Shown: positions 1-8,705 of the stretch, one piece after another
Position numbering within the stretch: the first letter of the stretch is position 1
Layout of the letters: every line of letters starts with the position of its first letter
Assembly (NCBI GenBank): GCA_910587295.1
Contig: CAJULP010000028.1
Span: forward strand, 1 to 55,244
Reading direction: 5' to 3'
Source: an uncultured Lachnospiraceae bacterium
Lineage (GTDB): Bacteria > Bacillota > Clostridia > Lachnospirales > Lachnospiraceae
DNA length: 55,244 nt
Notes under the pieces: model-generated
The model's input: only the letters and a program-made list of their open reading frames with translations
Databases searched by the model: none
What the model was told of the DNA's origin: nothing
Position numbers and translations under genes: made by a program

Positions 1-64
1 GAATCTTTTCCAGAGTTGCTTTATCTTCTTCTGAAAGATTGATAACCTTGACTAAATTTGACAT
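1..64 (-). CDS. IS630-like transposase, N-terminal fragment cut by the window edge
   Basis: Reading the minus strand, an ATG at 64-62 opens a frame that runs off the window and begins MSNLVKVINLSEEDKATLEK. The pattern of leucine/valine followed by a 'LSEED..LE' helix resembles the start of the helix-turn-helix domain of IS630/Tc1-type transposases. A strong ribosome binding site (AAGGAGGCCA, minus strand, positions 80-71) sits 6 bases upstream of the ATG, so this is a real gene start. Only 21 codons are visible, so the family call is tentative. Its position next to a 5'-truncated glycosyltransferase fits an insertion sequence that landed in that gene. Confidence 0.5.
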   Translation of the reverse strand, partial: MSNLVKVINLSEEDKATLEKI

Positions 65-93
65 GATATGTGGCCTCCTTGTTATATAAAACC

Positions 94-123
94 ATTATAT
101 CACGTTTTCAAACATAAATCTAA
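94..123 (-). promoter_or_regulatory. possible promoter of the transposase gene
   Basis: On the minus strand a perfect TATAAT (99-94) lies 18 bases downstream of TTAGAT (123-118). A transcript would start near 87, just before the ribosome binding site. The -35 box is weak, so this is a modest call. Confidence 0.35.
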
Positions 124-128
124 TTAAA

Positions 129-824
129 GTGAATTATACTAATTTAAAATCGGGTAAGGCGGATATCAGTATCTGCGGGATAGACGGTTTAGGAGGAAAA
201 GAAACCCGGCCTTTTGTTTACTCCAGGGAAGAGACGGTGTGCTGCCTTGGAAGACGGACCCCTTTTCTTTGGAATGTCTGGGGGAAACTGTACCCTATGG
301 AGCTTGTGAAGAAACATCCTTTTGATGATAGGGCACTTTGTTGTGAGGATCTTTTGTTTTTTTATCAGGTTCTTATGGAAATCAGGCAGGTAAGCTATCT
401 GCCTGATAAGCTTTACCACTATATTCACAGAGAAGGGAGTCTTGTTAACCATGGCGTTGACGAGAAAAGATGCACAGTGCTTTTGCTTCTTGACTATATC
501 TGTGAGGACGCTGCCCGGTCCGGTCCGGAACTGCTCCCCGGTTTATCTCTTTTGGCCTTAGACGCTAATGTGCGTCTGGCTATGCAGGCAGTGGAAGGGG
601 ATATACCTTACAGGGAGCTTTCCCGGTATCTAAAAAGATTTAAGAGAAGCGTCCGCCGCCATTTTCATTGGAAGGCAATATTACTTTGCAGGGATAAAAA
701 AACAATCGCAGCCGTATTTTTATTATATGCGGGCACGGCATTCTTTTGGCCCATGGCGGCAGTTTTTAAGGTGATCAAGCAGTTTAAGGGCGGGAGAGTA
801 TGGAAACGGAGAAAAGAAGCCTGA
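129..824 (+). pseudogene. glycosyltransferase family 2, 5'-truncated remnant
   Basis: The frame encodes the C-terminal part of a GT2 glycosyltransferase of the kind that decorates surface polysaccharide. The order is typical: a 'ADISICG' strand, then 'WNVWGKLYP', the acidic 'CEDLLFFYQ' motif corresponding to the ED of the catalytic loop, and 'YLPDKLYHYIHREGS' after it, followed by a helical tail. The N-terminal nucleotide-sugar-binding part (roughly 100 residues with the DxD motif) is missing. The only available start, a GTG at 129, has no ribosome binding site. The left boundary coincides with the IS630-like element, so truncation by insertion is the simplest reading. The 3' end overlaps the flippase gene by 25 bases, as in an intact operon. 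Confidence 0.75.
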
Positions 825-2350
825 TGGAGAGAGTAGAACACGCTGCAAAAAATTTAAAGTTTTCTATGGCCAGTGAAATGATCCTGGCCATTTTAAAATT
901 TATTTCGCGAAAGATTTTTGTTCTTTTCCTAGGAAAAGAATATCTGGGCATTAACGGGCTTTTTACGGATATCCTTTCCATGCTTTCTTTAGTGGAGCTG
1001 GGATTTGGGGTGTCGATCACATACAGCTTGTACCGGCCGGCAGCACAAAATGACGATAGGCTGATCAAATCCCTGATGAGACTGTACCGAAGGGCCTACC
1101 AGGTGATCGGGGCGGCTGTGCTTGCGGTTGGGATTTGTATCACACCGTTTCTTGGCTTTTTTGTAAAGGAAATGCCGGAAAACATTCCCCATATCCCCTT
1201 GATCTACATCTTAAATGTAATAAACGTCGGTATCTCATATTTTTTTTCTTACAAATCCACATTATTGTTTGTGTATCAAAAAAAGTATATAGACGGCATG
1301 ATCCGTGCCGGGGTGATGTTAGTGTCTGTGGCAGCGCAGGCCGGGGTGCTTTTTGTGACCGAAAATTATTTGTATTATCTTTTGACCGCTATTGCGGCAA
1401 CGTTTTTGCAGAATATCTTGATTTATTTAAAGACAGACCGTCTGTACCCGTATTTGCGGGAAAAGGATGTGGATCCCCTTCCGCCGGAGATCATGCAGGA
1501 GATCCGGCGGAACATGGGGGCAATGATCTTACACCGGATAGGAGCGGTGGTGGTCTTTGGCACCGATAATATCCTAATCTCCAAATTTGTGGGGGTGGCG
1601 GCTGCCGGGCTGTATTCTAATTATACGTTGATACGGAACTTTTTAAATACGATGGTAAACGCCCTTTTTAATGTCTTTACCCCTGCGTTGGGAAATCTGA
1701 ATGCGACGGAAGGCAGGGAGCGCAGGCGGGAGGCTTTCCGGCAGCTTCATTTTTTTGCGGCATGGCTTTTTGGCTGGCTGAGTATCTGCCTGTTGTGGCT
1801 GTATGACCCTTTTATTACTATTTGGCTGGGGGAGGGATATCTTCTGCCTAAGCCGGTGGTTCTTCTGATCGTGGTCAACTTTTATGTAAACGGTATGCGG
1901 ATACCCGTGGCAAATACCAAAAGTGTTATGGGGCTGTTCTGGGATGAACGGTATAAATCAATCTTGGAAGCGTTTTCTAATCTGGTAATATCTGTTATCC
2001 TGGCAAAGCGGTGGGGGATCTTGGGAATCATCGCCGGAACACTGGCCAGTACGGCGGCTTTTCCTTTTTGGATCGAACCCCTTGGGCTATACAGGCATGG
2101 ACTGAAACTGCCTGTGAGAGAATATTTTTTCAGTTATCTTATCCATTTATCAGTGACCGTTGCTGCCGGAGCGCTAACAGGGCTTTTGTGTCAAATGGCC
2201 GGAGGGGATGTGTTTGGCTTTTGGTTTAGGGCAGTTGTCTGCGGGGTTGTGCCCAATGTGGTTTATCTGGTGTTTTTTGGGAGAACAGAGGAGTTTTTGT
2301 TCTTAAAAAATATGATAAAACGTATGGTACGCAGGCTGTTCAAAAAATAG
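800..2350 (+). CDS. polysaccharide flippase (Wzx/MATE-like superfamily)
   Basis: The 516-residue protein is almost entirely hydrophobic, with about 12-14 predicted membrane segments, and carries the charged amphipathic start common in Firmicute lipid-linked oligosaccharide flippases ('SRKIFVLFLGKEYLGINGLF' near residue 35). Members move undecaprenyl-linked sugar repeat units across the membrane for capsule or cell-wall polysaccharide assembly. The ATG at 800 is preceded by GGGAG and overlaps the end of the glycosyltransferase remnant, so the two were co-transcribed. With its upstream partner broken, expression now depends on whatever promoter the inserted element or the remnant supplies. The exact substrate cannot be read from sequence. 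Confidence 0.8.
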   Translation: METEKRSLMERVEHAAKNLKFSMASEMILAILKFISRKIFVLFLGKEYLGINGLFTDILSMLSLVELGFGVSITYSLYRPAAQNDDRLIKSLMRLYRRAYQVIGAAVLAVGICITPFLGFFVKEMPENIPHIPLIYILNVINVGISYFFSYKSTLLFVYQKKYIDGMIRAGVMLVSVAAQAGVLFVTENYLYYLLTAIAATFLQNILIYLKTDRLYPYLREKDVDPLPPEIMQEIRRNMGAMILHRIGAVVVFGTDNILISKFVGVAAAGLYSNYTLIRNFLNTMVNALFNVFTPALGNLNATEGRERRREAFRQLHFFAAWLFGWLSICLLWLYDPFITIWLGEGYLLPKPVVLLIVVNFYVNGMRIPVANTKSVMGLFWDERYKSILEAFSNLVISVILAKRWGILGIIAGTLASTAAFPFWIEPLGLYRHGLKLPVREYFFSYLIHLSVTVAAGALTGLLCQMAGGDVFGFWFRAVVCGVVPNVVYLVFFGRTEEFLFLKNMIKRMVRRLFKK

Positions 2351-2377
2351 ATTAGGAAAAAATTAAGATTATGCAGG

Positions 2378-2406
2378 TTGTTTCTTAGGGGAGAGTATGC
2401 TATAGT
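2378..2406 (+). promoter_or_regulatory. promoter of the lipoprotein/permease operon
   Basis: TTGTTT (2378-2383), a 17-base spacer and TATAGT (2401-2406). It lies between the flippase stop and the first solute-binding lipoprotein and separates the two transcription units. Confidence 0.6.
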
Positions 2407-2449
2407 TTGTATGTGATAAGAGATTAAATACAAGATTATGAGGTGTACT

Positions 2450-4723
2450 ATGAAAAATGATAAGAATAGAAGAAAAACGGCAACGGCTTTTATTGCGCTG
2501 TTTTTGGCAATGATCATGCTTGCAGGCTGCGGTAAAGGGAAGGATGACAAAGAGGAGGAAAGCAGTAAGAAAGAGTTCGTGTACGTGCCGGAATATCATC
2601 AGATTGATTTTGGGATTTCCAGTGAAAATATGAATATCAGCCAGACGGTGGCATCCGGGGATTATATGTATATGCAGGTAAATGCGTGGAATGAGGAAAG
2701 CGGAAGTGAAAATGGCATTTTCCGGTACAACATGGTAGAGGGCACTTTGGATGAAATCCCCTTGGAATTAGGCGAAAATGACTGGCCGGGGCAGATATGC
2801 GTCACCCCGGAGGGAGATGTTGCTGTGATAATCTCCAGAACGTCATATGAGTTAGATGAGAACGGGGAACCCATCAACTATTCTTCCTCATTGGAATTAA
2901 GGGTGATATCCTCTAAGGACGGATCGGTAAAAAATTCTCAGGATATTACGGGGATTTTTGGGGAAGAGGATCCTTATATCCAGTATCTTAGCATGGATGG
3001 AAAGGGGAATTACTACCTGTATGGCGGGGATCAGACTATTTTCGTGATATCTCAGGAACTGCAGAAGATTGCGGAGATTAAAACGGGTGATTGGATCAAC
3101 GGCATGGTGGCTTCCAAAGAAGGGGATATTTACGTTAATATTTACGGAGAAAAAGGGCCGGAACTCAGAAAGGTGGATCTTGCGTCAAAGTCTATTGGGG
3201 AATCATTGGAAGGCCTTGGCGGCGGATACGGGAATGCGGAATATTATACCGGTGTCAGCAAGAGTATCATGTTTTCCGGTGAAAAGGTAGCCTTATATGA
3301 TATTGCGTCGAAAACCCAGGAAGATATTTTCAGTTGGCTGGATGTGGATGTGAACAGCAATTACATCAGGGGAGCAGGGGAGCTTTCCGATGGACGGATC
3401 TGGGCGGTTTATCAGGATTATGAGACAGAAAACAGCAAACCTGAGCTTCTTACGGTGAAAAAAGAAAAGGCGGATAATGTAACGCCCAAGGAAGAAATTA
3501 CTTATGGAACGATGGCCCTTGACTGGGATGTGAAGCGGATGATCATTGACTTTAATAAGAGCAATGAAAAATACAGGATTGTGGTCAAGGAATACGGCAC
3601 GGAGGATTATCAGACAGGGCGGACGCAGTTCAATGCGGATCTGACGACGAAAAACTGTCCGGATCTGGTGGAGCTTAGCGCTTTAAATTATACCCAGTAT
3701 GCTTCAAAAGGGATATTTGAGGATCTTTACCCTTATATGGATCAAAGCGGCCTTAAGAAAGAAGATTTCCTTGAAAATGTGTTAAAGGCTTATGAGGTGG
3801 ACGGGAAACTGTATGCGGTGGTGCCTGGCTTTTATGTCACTACCACTATGGCAAAACAGTCCATGGTTGGGGATATTACGGGCTGGACGCTTGCGGAAAT
3901 GCTTGACTTTGTGGAAAAGAATGATCCTGAAAATATTTTTGACGGTGGGGCGAGGGAAAGCATATTCTATTACTTCATATATAATAATATTGATGAATTT
4001 ATTGACTGGGAGACCGGGAAATGTTTCTTTGACGGGGAAGATTTCATAAGGACCTTGGAGTTTGCCGCAAAATTCCCCAGCTATGAGGAAATGAATATGG
4101 ATTATTCGGAAAGAGAAGGAATCTATTCGCGGCTTAAAGCAAATAAGATCCTTTTGATGCAGTCAAGTATCAGTTCCGTGCAGCAGTTCCAGATGATGAT
4201 GGGCATGTTTGGTGAAAAGGTATCGTTTGTGGGATATCCGAACAATGAGCGGAAAGGCAATTTAATCCAATCCACCGGCGGATGTATAGGGCTTTCGGCT
4301 AAGTCTAAGAATAAAGAAGGAGCATGGGAATTTTTAAGCGGATTATGGTCAAAGGAATATCAGGAGTCCAAGTATTCGGATTGGGGATTCCCGGTGATGA
4401 AATCCGCTCTTGAGAAAAAGTTTAAAGAAGATATGACGCCGGAATATTACGAGGATGAAAATGGCGAGCAGATAGAGCAGTCAAAGACCAGCTGGGGGTA
4501 CGATGATTTCAACATGGAAATCTATGCGGCGACCCAGGAAGAGATTGATCAGGTCAGAGCTTTGTTGGAATCGGCGGAAAAGATTTCCGGGAACGTGGAT
4601 GAGCAGCTTACCAATATCATCACGGAAGAATCGGCAGCCTTCTTTAAGGGGCAGAAGTCAGCGGCAGATACCGCAAACGTGATCCAAAACAGGATACAGA
4701 TTTATGTAAATGAAAATCAGTAA
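2450..4723 (+). CDS. lipoprotein: propeller-like N-terminus plus family 1 solute-binding domain (paralog 1)
   Basis: The 757-residue protein starts with a lipoprotein signal peptide ending in the lipobox LAGC, so it should be anchored to the outer face of the membrane. Residues from about 40 to 340 are made of short repeating beta units (YMYMQVNA, YYLYGGD, GRIWAVY) that suggest a beta-propeller. From about residue 350 ('MALDWDVKRMIIDFNKSN') it becomes a CUT1-type sugar-binding protein, ending in an 'AAFFKGQKSA' helix. The architecture is larger than the usual 420-residue binding protein. Start 2450 is preferred over an in-frame ATG at 2438 because GAGGTG at 2440-2445 lies just before it. Two permease genes follow directly. 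The ligand is unknown; a carbohydrate is inferred from the family. Confidence 0.8.
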   Translation: MKNDKNRRKTATAFIALFLAMIMLAGCGKGKDDKEEESSKKEFVYVPEYHQIDFGISSENMNISQTVASGDYMYMQVNAWNEESGSENGIFRYNMVEGTLDEIPLELGENDWPGQICVTPEGDVAVIISRTSYELDENGEPINYSSSLELRVISSKDGSVKNSQDITGIFGEEDPYIQYLSMDGKGNYYLYGGDQTIFVISQELQKIAEIKTGDWINGMVASKEGDIYVNIYGEKGPELRKVDLASKSIGESLEGLGGGYGNAEYYTGVSKSIMFSGEKVALYDIASKTQEDIFSWLDVDVNSNYIRGAGELSDGRIWAVYQDYETENSKPELLTVKKEKADNVTPKEEITYGTMALDWDVKRMIIDFNKSNEKYRIVVKEYGTEDYQTGRTQFNADLTTKNCPDLVELSALNYTQYASKGIFEDLYPYMDQSGLKKEDFLENVLKAYEVDGKLYAVVPGFYVTTTMAKQSMVGDITGWTLAEMLDFVEKNDPENIFDGGARESIFYYFIYNNIDEFIDWETGKCFFDGEDFIRTLEFAAKFPSYEEMNMDYSEREGIYSRLKANKILLMQSSISSVQQFQMMMGMFGEKVSFVGYPNNERKGNLIQSTGGCIGLSAKSKNKEGAWEFLSGLWSKEYQESKYSDWGFPVMKSALEKKFKEDMTPEYYEDENGEQIEQSKTSWGYDDFNMEIYAATQEEIDQVRALLESAEKISGNVDEQLTNIITEESAAFFKGQKSAADTANVIQNRIQIYVNENQ

Positions 4724-4753
4724 GGCAGTTTGTGGAGAGTATGGAGAGTAAGA

Positions 4754-5680
4754 ATGAGGCTTTTTAAGGGCAGGAGGGATAAACCTGCAGGAAAGAGCAG
4801 AAAAACGAACAGTAACCGAAGAGACCGCAGGGGGAAGCAGATATCCGTGTTATATCTGCTTCCCAGTGTAATTGGGGTACTGTTGTTTTTCGTACTGCCC
4901 TTTTTTATCGTAATTTATTATTCGGTGATCGATGACCCGATCAATGCGGAGTTTGTCTTCTTTGACAATTTTGTGATGGTATTTCATAATGCCGCATTTC
5001 AGCAGGCGGCAAAAAATACCATGATATTTTCGGCTGCGGCAGTGCCCCTTGCGGTGGTATTGTCTCTTTTGCTTGCCATGATGTTAGAGAGTAAGATCCC
5101 GTTTAAAAGTCAGTTCAGAACCTTTTTTCTAAGTCCTATGATGGTGCCGATCGCGTCCGTTGTGCTGATCTGGCAGGTATTGTTCCATTATAACGGCATG
5201 ATGAACGAGGTTTTGGGCTGGTTTGGCCGGGATAAGGTTGACTGGCTTAATTCTGCTTATGCCCAGGTGGTGATCGTTGTCCTGTTCCTCTGGAAAAATT
5301 TGGGGTACAACATGATCCTCTTTATGGCGGCCCTAAGCAGTATCCCTAAGGATATTTTGGAGGTGGCGGTGTTAGAGAGCGCTACGCCTGTGCAGATTTT
5401 CTGGCATATCAAGTTAAGGTACATGTCATCCACGATCCTTTTTGTAACGATTATGTCCCTGATAAATTCTTTTAAGGTGTTTCGGGAAATCTATTTACTG
5501 AAAGGTGATTATCCTTATGACACGATGTACATGTTACAGCATTTTATGAACAATACCTTCGGTAAATTAGACTATCAGAAGATGTCCGCTGCGGCGATCA
5601 TGATGGCGGTAGTGATGGTGGTGCTCATCGGCATCCTGTTTTTGACCGAGAATTACTTCGGAAAGGATGTGGAAGGGTGA
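4754..5680 (+). CDS. carbohydrate ABC transporter permease (MalF-type)
   Basis: A 308-residue membrane protein with six hydrophobic segments after a very basic cytoplasmic start (RRDRRGKQ). The EAA-like loop that docks on the ATPase reads 'EVAVLESATPVQIFWHIKL', so the usual EAA..DGA core is degenerate at several positions. It should form a heterodimer with the next gene product and accept substrate from the upstream lipoprotein. Start 4754 has GGAGAG five bases upstream; a TTG eight codons earlier is less likely. It overlaps the next gene by one base (TGATG), implying translational coupling. No ATP-binding subunit is encoded nearby; CUT1 systems in Firmicutes often share one ATPase (MsmX type) encoded elsewhere. 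Confidence 0.85.
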   Translation: MRLFKGRRDKPAGKSRKTNSNRRDRRGKQISVLYLLPSVIGVLLFFVLPFFIVIYYSVIDDPINAEFVFFDNFVMVFHNAAFQQAAKNTMIFSAAAVPLAVVLSLLLAMMLESKIPFKSQFRTFFLSPMMVPIASVVLIWQVLFHYNGMMNEVLGWFGRDKVDWLNSAYAQVVIVVLFLWKNLGYNMILFMAALSSIPKDILEVAVLESATPVQIFWHIKLRYMSSTILFVTIMSLINSFKVFREIYLLKGDYPYDTMYMLQHFMNNTFGKLDYQKMSAAAIMMAVVMVVLIGILFLTENYFGKDVEG

Positions 5681-6648
5681 TGGCGGTAAGGAAGAGCGCC
5701 GGAAGGTTAGATAACCTTTCCGAGGAGCGCTTTGATAAAAAAGTTAAGAGAAAGAAGAAAATAAAGAATACCAGGCAGTTTGTCAGGATCAGCTTTGCGA
5801 CTATGTTTGCGGCATGTTTTGCGGTGCTGTTTTTAATGCCCATCGTGCTGACCCTAACAAATTCCTTTATGTCCGCATCGGAGATCTCTGCCAATTACGG
5901 GCAGGTATTTGCAACATCGGATACGGGGGGCAAAGTTTATATTTCCGAGCGCGTGAATTTAAAATTCATACCGGATATGGTATCCTTTAGCCAGTATGCC
6001 ACGGTACTTTTAAAGAGTCCGGAATATCTGCTGAAGTTCTGGAATTCTGTCATATTGGTGGTACCCATCGTGGGCTTTCAGATCTTGGTTGCCATGGGAG
6101 CTTCCTACGGGTTTACCAGATACAGGGGAAGGATAAAGGAAATGATATTCTTCCTGTATATTATTTTGATGCTGATGCCTTATCAGGTTACGCTGGTGCC
6201 TAATTATCTGGTTTCGGACTGGCTCCATATATTGGACACCAACTGGGCGATCTGGCTGCCGGGTATCTTTTCACCCTTTGCGGTGTTCCTGCTTACCAAG
6301 TATATGCGCAGGATTCCGGTTTCGGTGATGGAGGCGGCACAGATAGACGGTGCGGGAGAGTGGCAGATCTTCCGAAAGATCTGTATGCCCTTATGTAAAG
6401 GGGCTATGTGTTCTATTGCGATATTGATTTTCATAGACTATTGGAATATGGTGGAGCAGCCGCTGATCTTACTGTCGGATGCGGAAAAACATCCGCTTTC
6501 CGTATTTTTATCAAAGATCAATGCGGGGGAGATCGGGCTTGCGTTTGCGGTTGCGACAATTTATATGGTACCGCCGATATTGGTGTTCCTATACGGGGAG
6601 GATTATCTGGTGGAAGGGATCACGTATCAGGGCGGTATCAAGGGATAA
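5680..6648 (+). CDS. carbohydrate ABC transporter permease (MalG-type)
   Basis: A 322-residue partner permease with six membrane segments. The ATPase-docking loop is close to consensus: EAAQIDGAGEWQIFRKICMP. There is an unusually long basic N-terminal stretch (KKVKRKKKIKN) before the first membrane segment, and a longer first extracellular loop. The ATG at 5680 overlaps the stop of the previous gene; a GTG one codon upstream is an alternative. Its place between the MalF-type gene and the adaptor gene puts it in the same transcription unit. Confidence 0.85.
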   Translation: MAVRKSAGRLDNLSEERFDKKVKRKKKIKNTRQFVRISFATMFAACFAVLFLMPIVLTLTNSFMSASEISANYGQVFATSDTGGKVYISERVNLKFIPDMVSFSQYATVLLKSPEYLLKFWNSVILVVPIVGFQILVAMGASYGFTRYRGRIKEMIFFLYIILMLMPYQVTLVPNYLVSDWLHILDTNWAIWLPGIFSPFAVFLLTKYMRRIPVSVMEAAQIDGAGEWQIFRKICMPLCKGAMCSIAILIFIDYWNMVEQPLILLSDAEKHPLSVFLSKINAGEIGLAFAVATIYMVPPILVFLYGEDYLVEGITYQGGIKG

Positions 6649-6698
6649 CGGAAGGCTTTGAAAAGATTTGAAAGAAAAAGAAAGGCGGGAAGGATATT

Positions 6699-8705
6699 AT
6701 GAATGAGAAAGACACAAGAAAAAGAAGGGAATGGGTAAAGAATGCGGCGATCGTGTTTTTGGCGGTGATGCTGGCCTTGACCTTTTTTTCCAATACGATT
6801 ATGAATTATTCACTTCCCGAGGTGGCTACACAGTATGTCCAGCGGGGGAGCATTACGGCTAAGGTCAGAGGAACCGGCAATGTGGTGGCTACCGACCCTT
6901 ATAATGTAGAAATCAAAGAATCCAGAGTGATTTCCAGCGTTGCGGTGAAGCAGGGGGATGTGGTGGAGAAGGATCAGGTCCTTTATTACCTTGAAGACGC
7001 GGAGAGCGAGGAATTAAAAAAGGCGGAAGCGGAGCTGGAAGATTTAAAGTTAAGCTATATGAAGGGATTGTTTGGCAGTAACGTATCTCCTGAGATCATC
7101 AGTAAAGTGGCAAGCGGAAACGTGGACGGGTTTTCGGCTTTGAAGGCCAAGGTTACGGACATGCAGGCCCGCCTTGATGAAGCGCAGGAGAGGGTGAAAG
7201 CGTGTCAGGAAAACTTGGATAAGCTGAGTCTGCAGAGCACGATAAGCACCAATGACTCATCGGCAAGCATTATATCGGACAAGCTGGAAAGTGATCTGGC
7301 AACTGCGGATATGGAGCAGATCAAGACTGCTTTTGAGACCAGAAAGACAAGCAGGCTTGCAGAGCTTGAAAATGAGATTCAGGAAAAATCGAATCAGATC
7401 AAGGACTTGGAAGATTTGATAGCGAATGCACAGGATTTGTCAGGGGAACAGCCAGCAGCCAGCCCGTCAGCTGGTGCGTCGGAAGTATTTAATGAAAGGA
7501 AGAGTACAGTAATTGAAAAAATAAAAGCATTAAGAGGAGGAAGCTATTCGTCAAGTGAAACGTTTCCTTCAGGGGATGACCCTATGGGAACAGAAGCAGA
7601 TGTGCAAAAATGGTATAACGGAGTTAAATGGGAAGAGATGACTTCTGATGCCCAGCTGGCACTGCAAGCTGACTATGGGGAATACCGCACAGCGCTGGAT
7701 CTGTTAAAGGAGGCCGCAAGAATCCTAAACCAATACGGCGGAAGTTCCACTGACCAGTTAAGCAGGTTAGAAAGTTTAAAGAGCCAGTTAGCATCCCTTC
7801 AAAGCAAAAAGGCCGAAGTGGAAGCGATCAATGTAACAGGTGAAGATAATTATAAGGATGCTTTAAACAGGTTAAACCAGGCAACAAGAAATATCACGGA
7901 GCTGACCAGTGCGGGGGAGCAGGCGTCTGCGGCGTATAAGAACCAGATTGCCAATGCGGAAGCTGCCTTAAAGACCGCCCAATCCCTTTACGATCTTCTG
8001 AAAGAAGAACAGACCCTGATGAATGCGGACATTAACGCGGAGCTTGATCTTTCCAAGTCAAGCCGGGATATTATCGCCAAGCAGGAGGAGATTGAAAAGT
8101 TAAAGGAAAAATCCATTGGGGCGGAGATCAAAGCGCCGGTAGCGGGTACGGTCACAACCCTTACCTATAAAGCCGGGGAGACCACCAAGCCGGAGGAGCC
8201 TGCGGCGGTGATCCAGGTGGAAGGGAAGGGCTATACCTTAAGTATATCCGTGACCAACGACCAGGCGAAGAAGGTTCAGGTCGGGGATGAGGCTGAGGTA
8301 CAGAATGCATGGTATTATGATGACGTGCATTTGATCCTTGCATCCATCAAGCCGGATCCGGATGCGCCGGGCCAAAAGCAGCTCCTTAATTTCGATGTGA
8401 CAGGAACCAGCATCCAGGACGGACAGGCGTTAAACATTTCCGTGGGGCAGAGGAGTTCGGAGTATGAGCTTGTGGTTCCCAACAGTGCGGTAAGGGAAGA
8501 CAATAACGGTAAGTTTATCCTGACCGTGGAATCTAAGAGCAGCCCTTTAGGGAACCGTTATATTGCCACCAGGGTGGATGTGGAAGTGCTTGCGTCAGAT
8601 GACAACAACACGGCAATCTCCGCTCCCCTTTACGGATATGAATATGTGATCACGACCTCCACAAAACCGGTAGAGGCAGGAAAGCAGGTAAGGCTGAATG
8701 AGTAG
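6699..8705 (+). CDS. HlyD/RND-type adaptor (membrane fusion) protein with long coiled coil
   Basis: One membrane segment (about residues 15-33) is followed by a lipoyl/barrel-sandwich half ('VRGTGNVVATDPYNVEI', 'VKQGDVVEKDQVLYYLED'), a coiled coil of more than 300 residues, the second lipoyl half ('IKAPVAGTVTTLTYKAGE') and beta-barrel domains. That is the order of periplasmic adaptor proteins of tripartite pumps and of MacA-type exporters. At 668 residues it is much longer than the usual 350-450. The coiled coil is interrupted around residues 250-350 by a Ser/Pro/Gly-rich, tryptophan-containing insert. The gene overlaps the MacB-like gene by 8 bases. In a Gram-positive it would span the cell wall rather than a periplasm; its cargo is unknown. 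Confidence 0.8.
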   Translation: MNEKDTRKRREWVKNAAIVFLAVMLALTFFSNTIMNYSLPEVATQYVQRGSITAKVRGTGNVVATDPYNVEIKESRVISSVAVKQGDVVEKDQVLYYLEDAESEELKKAEAELEDLKLSYMKGLFGSNVSPEIISKVASGNVDGFSALKAKVTDMQARLDEAQERVKACQENLDKLSLQSTISTNDSSASIISDKLESDLATADMEQIKTAFETRKTSRLAELENEIQEKSNQIKDLEDLIANAQDLSGEQPAASPSAGASEVFNERKSTVIEKIKALRGGSYSSSETFPSGDDPMGTEADVQKWYNGVKWEEMTSDAQLALQADYGEYRTALDLLKEAARILNQYGGSSTDQLSRLESLKSQLASLQSKKAEVEAINVTGEDNYKDALNRLNQATRNITELTSAGEQASAAYKNQIANAEAALKTAQSLYDLLKEEQTLMNADINAELDLSKSSRDIIAKQEEIEKLKEKSIGAEIKAPVAGTVTTLTYKAGETTKPEEPAAVIQVEGKGYTLSISVTNDQAKKVQVGDEAEVQNAWYYDDVHLILASIKPDPDAPGQKQLLNFDVTGTSIQDGQALNISVGQRSSEYELVVPNSAVREDNNGKFILTVESKSSPLGNRYIATRVDVEVLASDDNNTAISAPLYGYEYVITTSTKPVEAGKQVRLNE

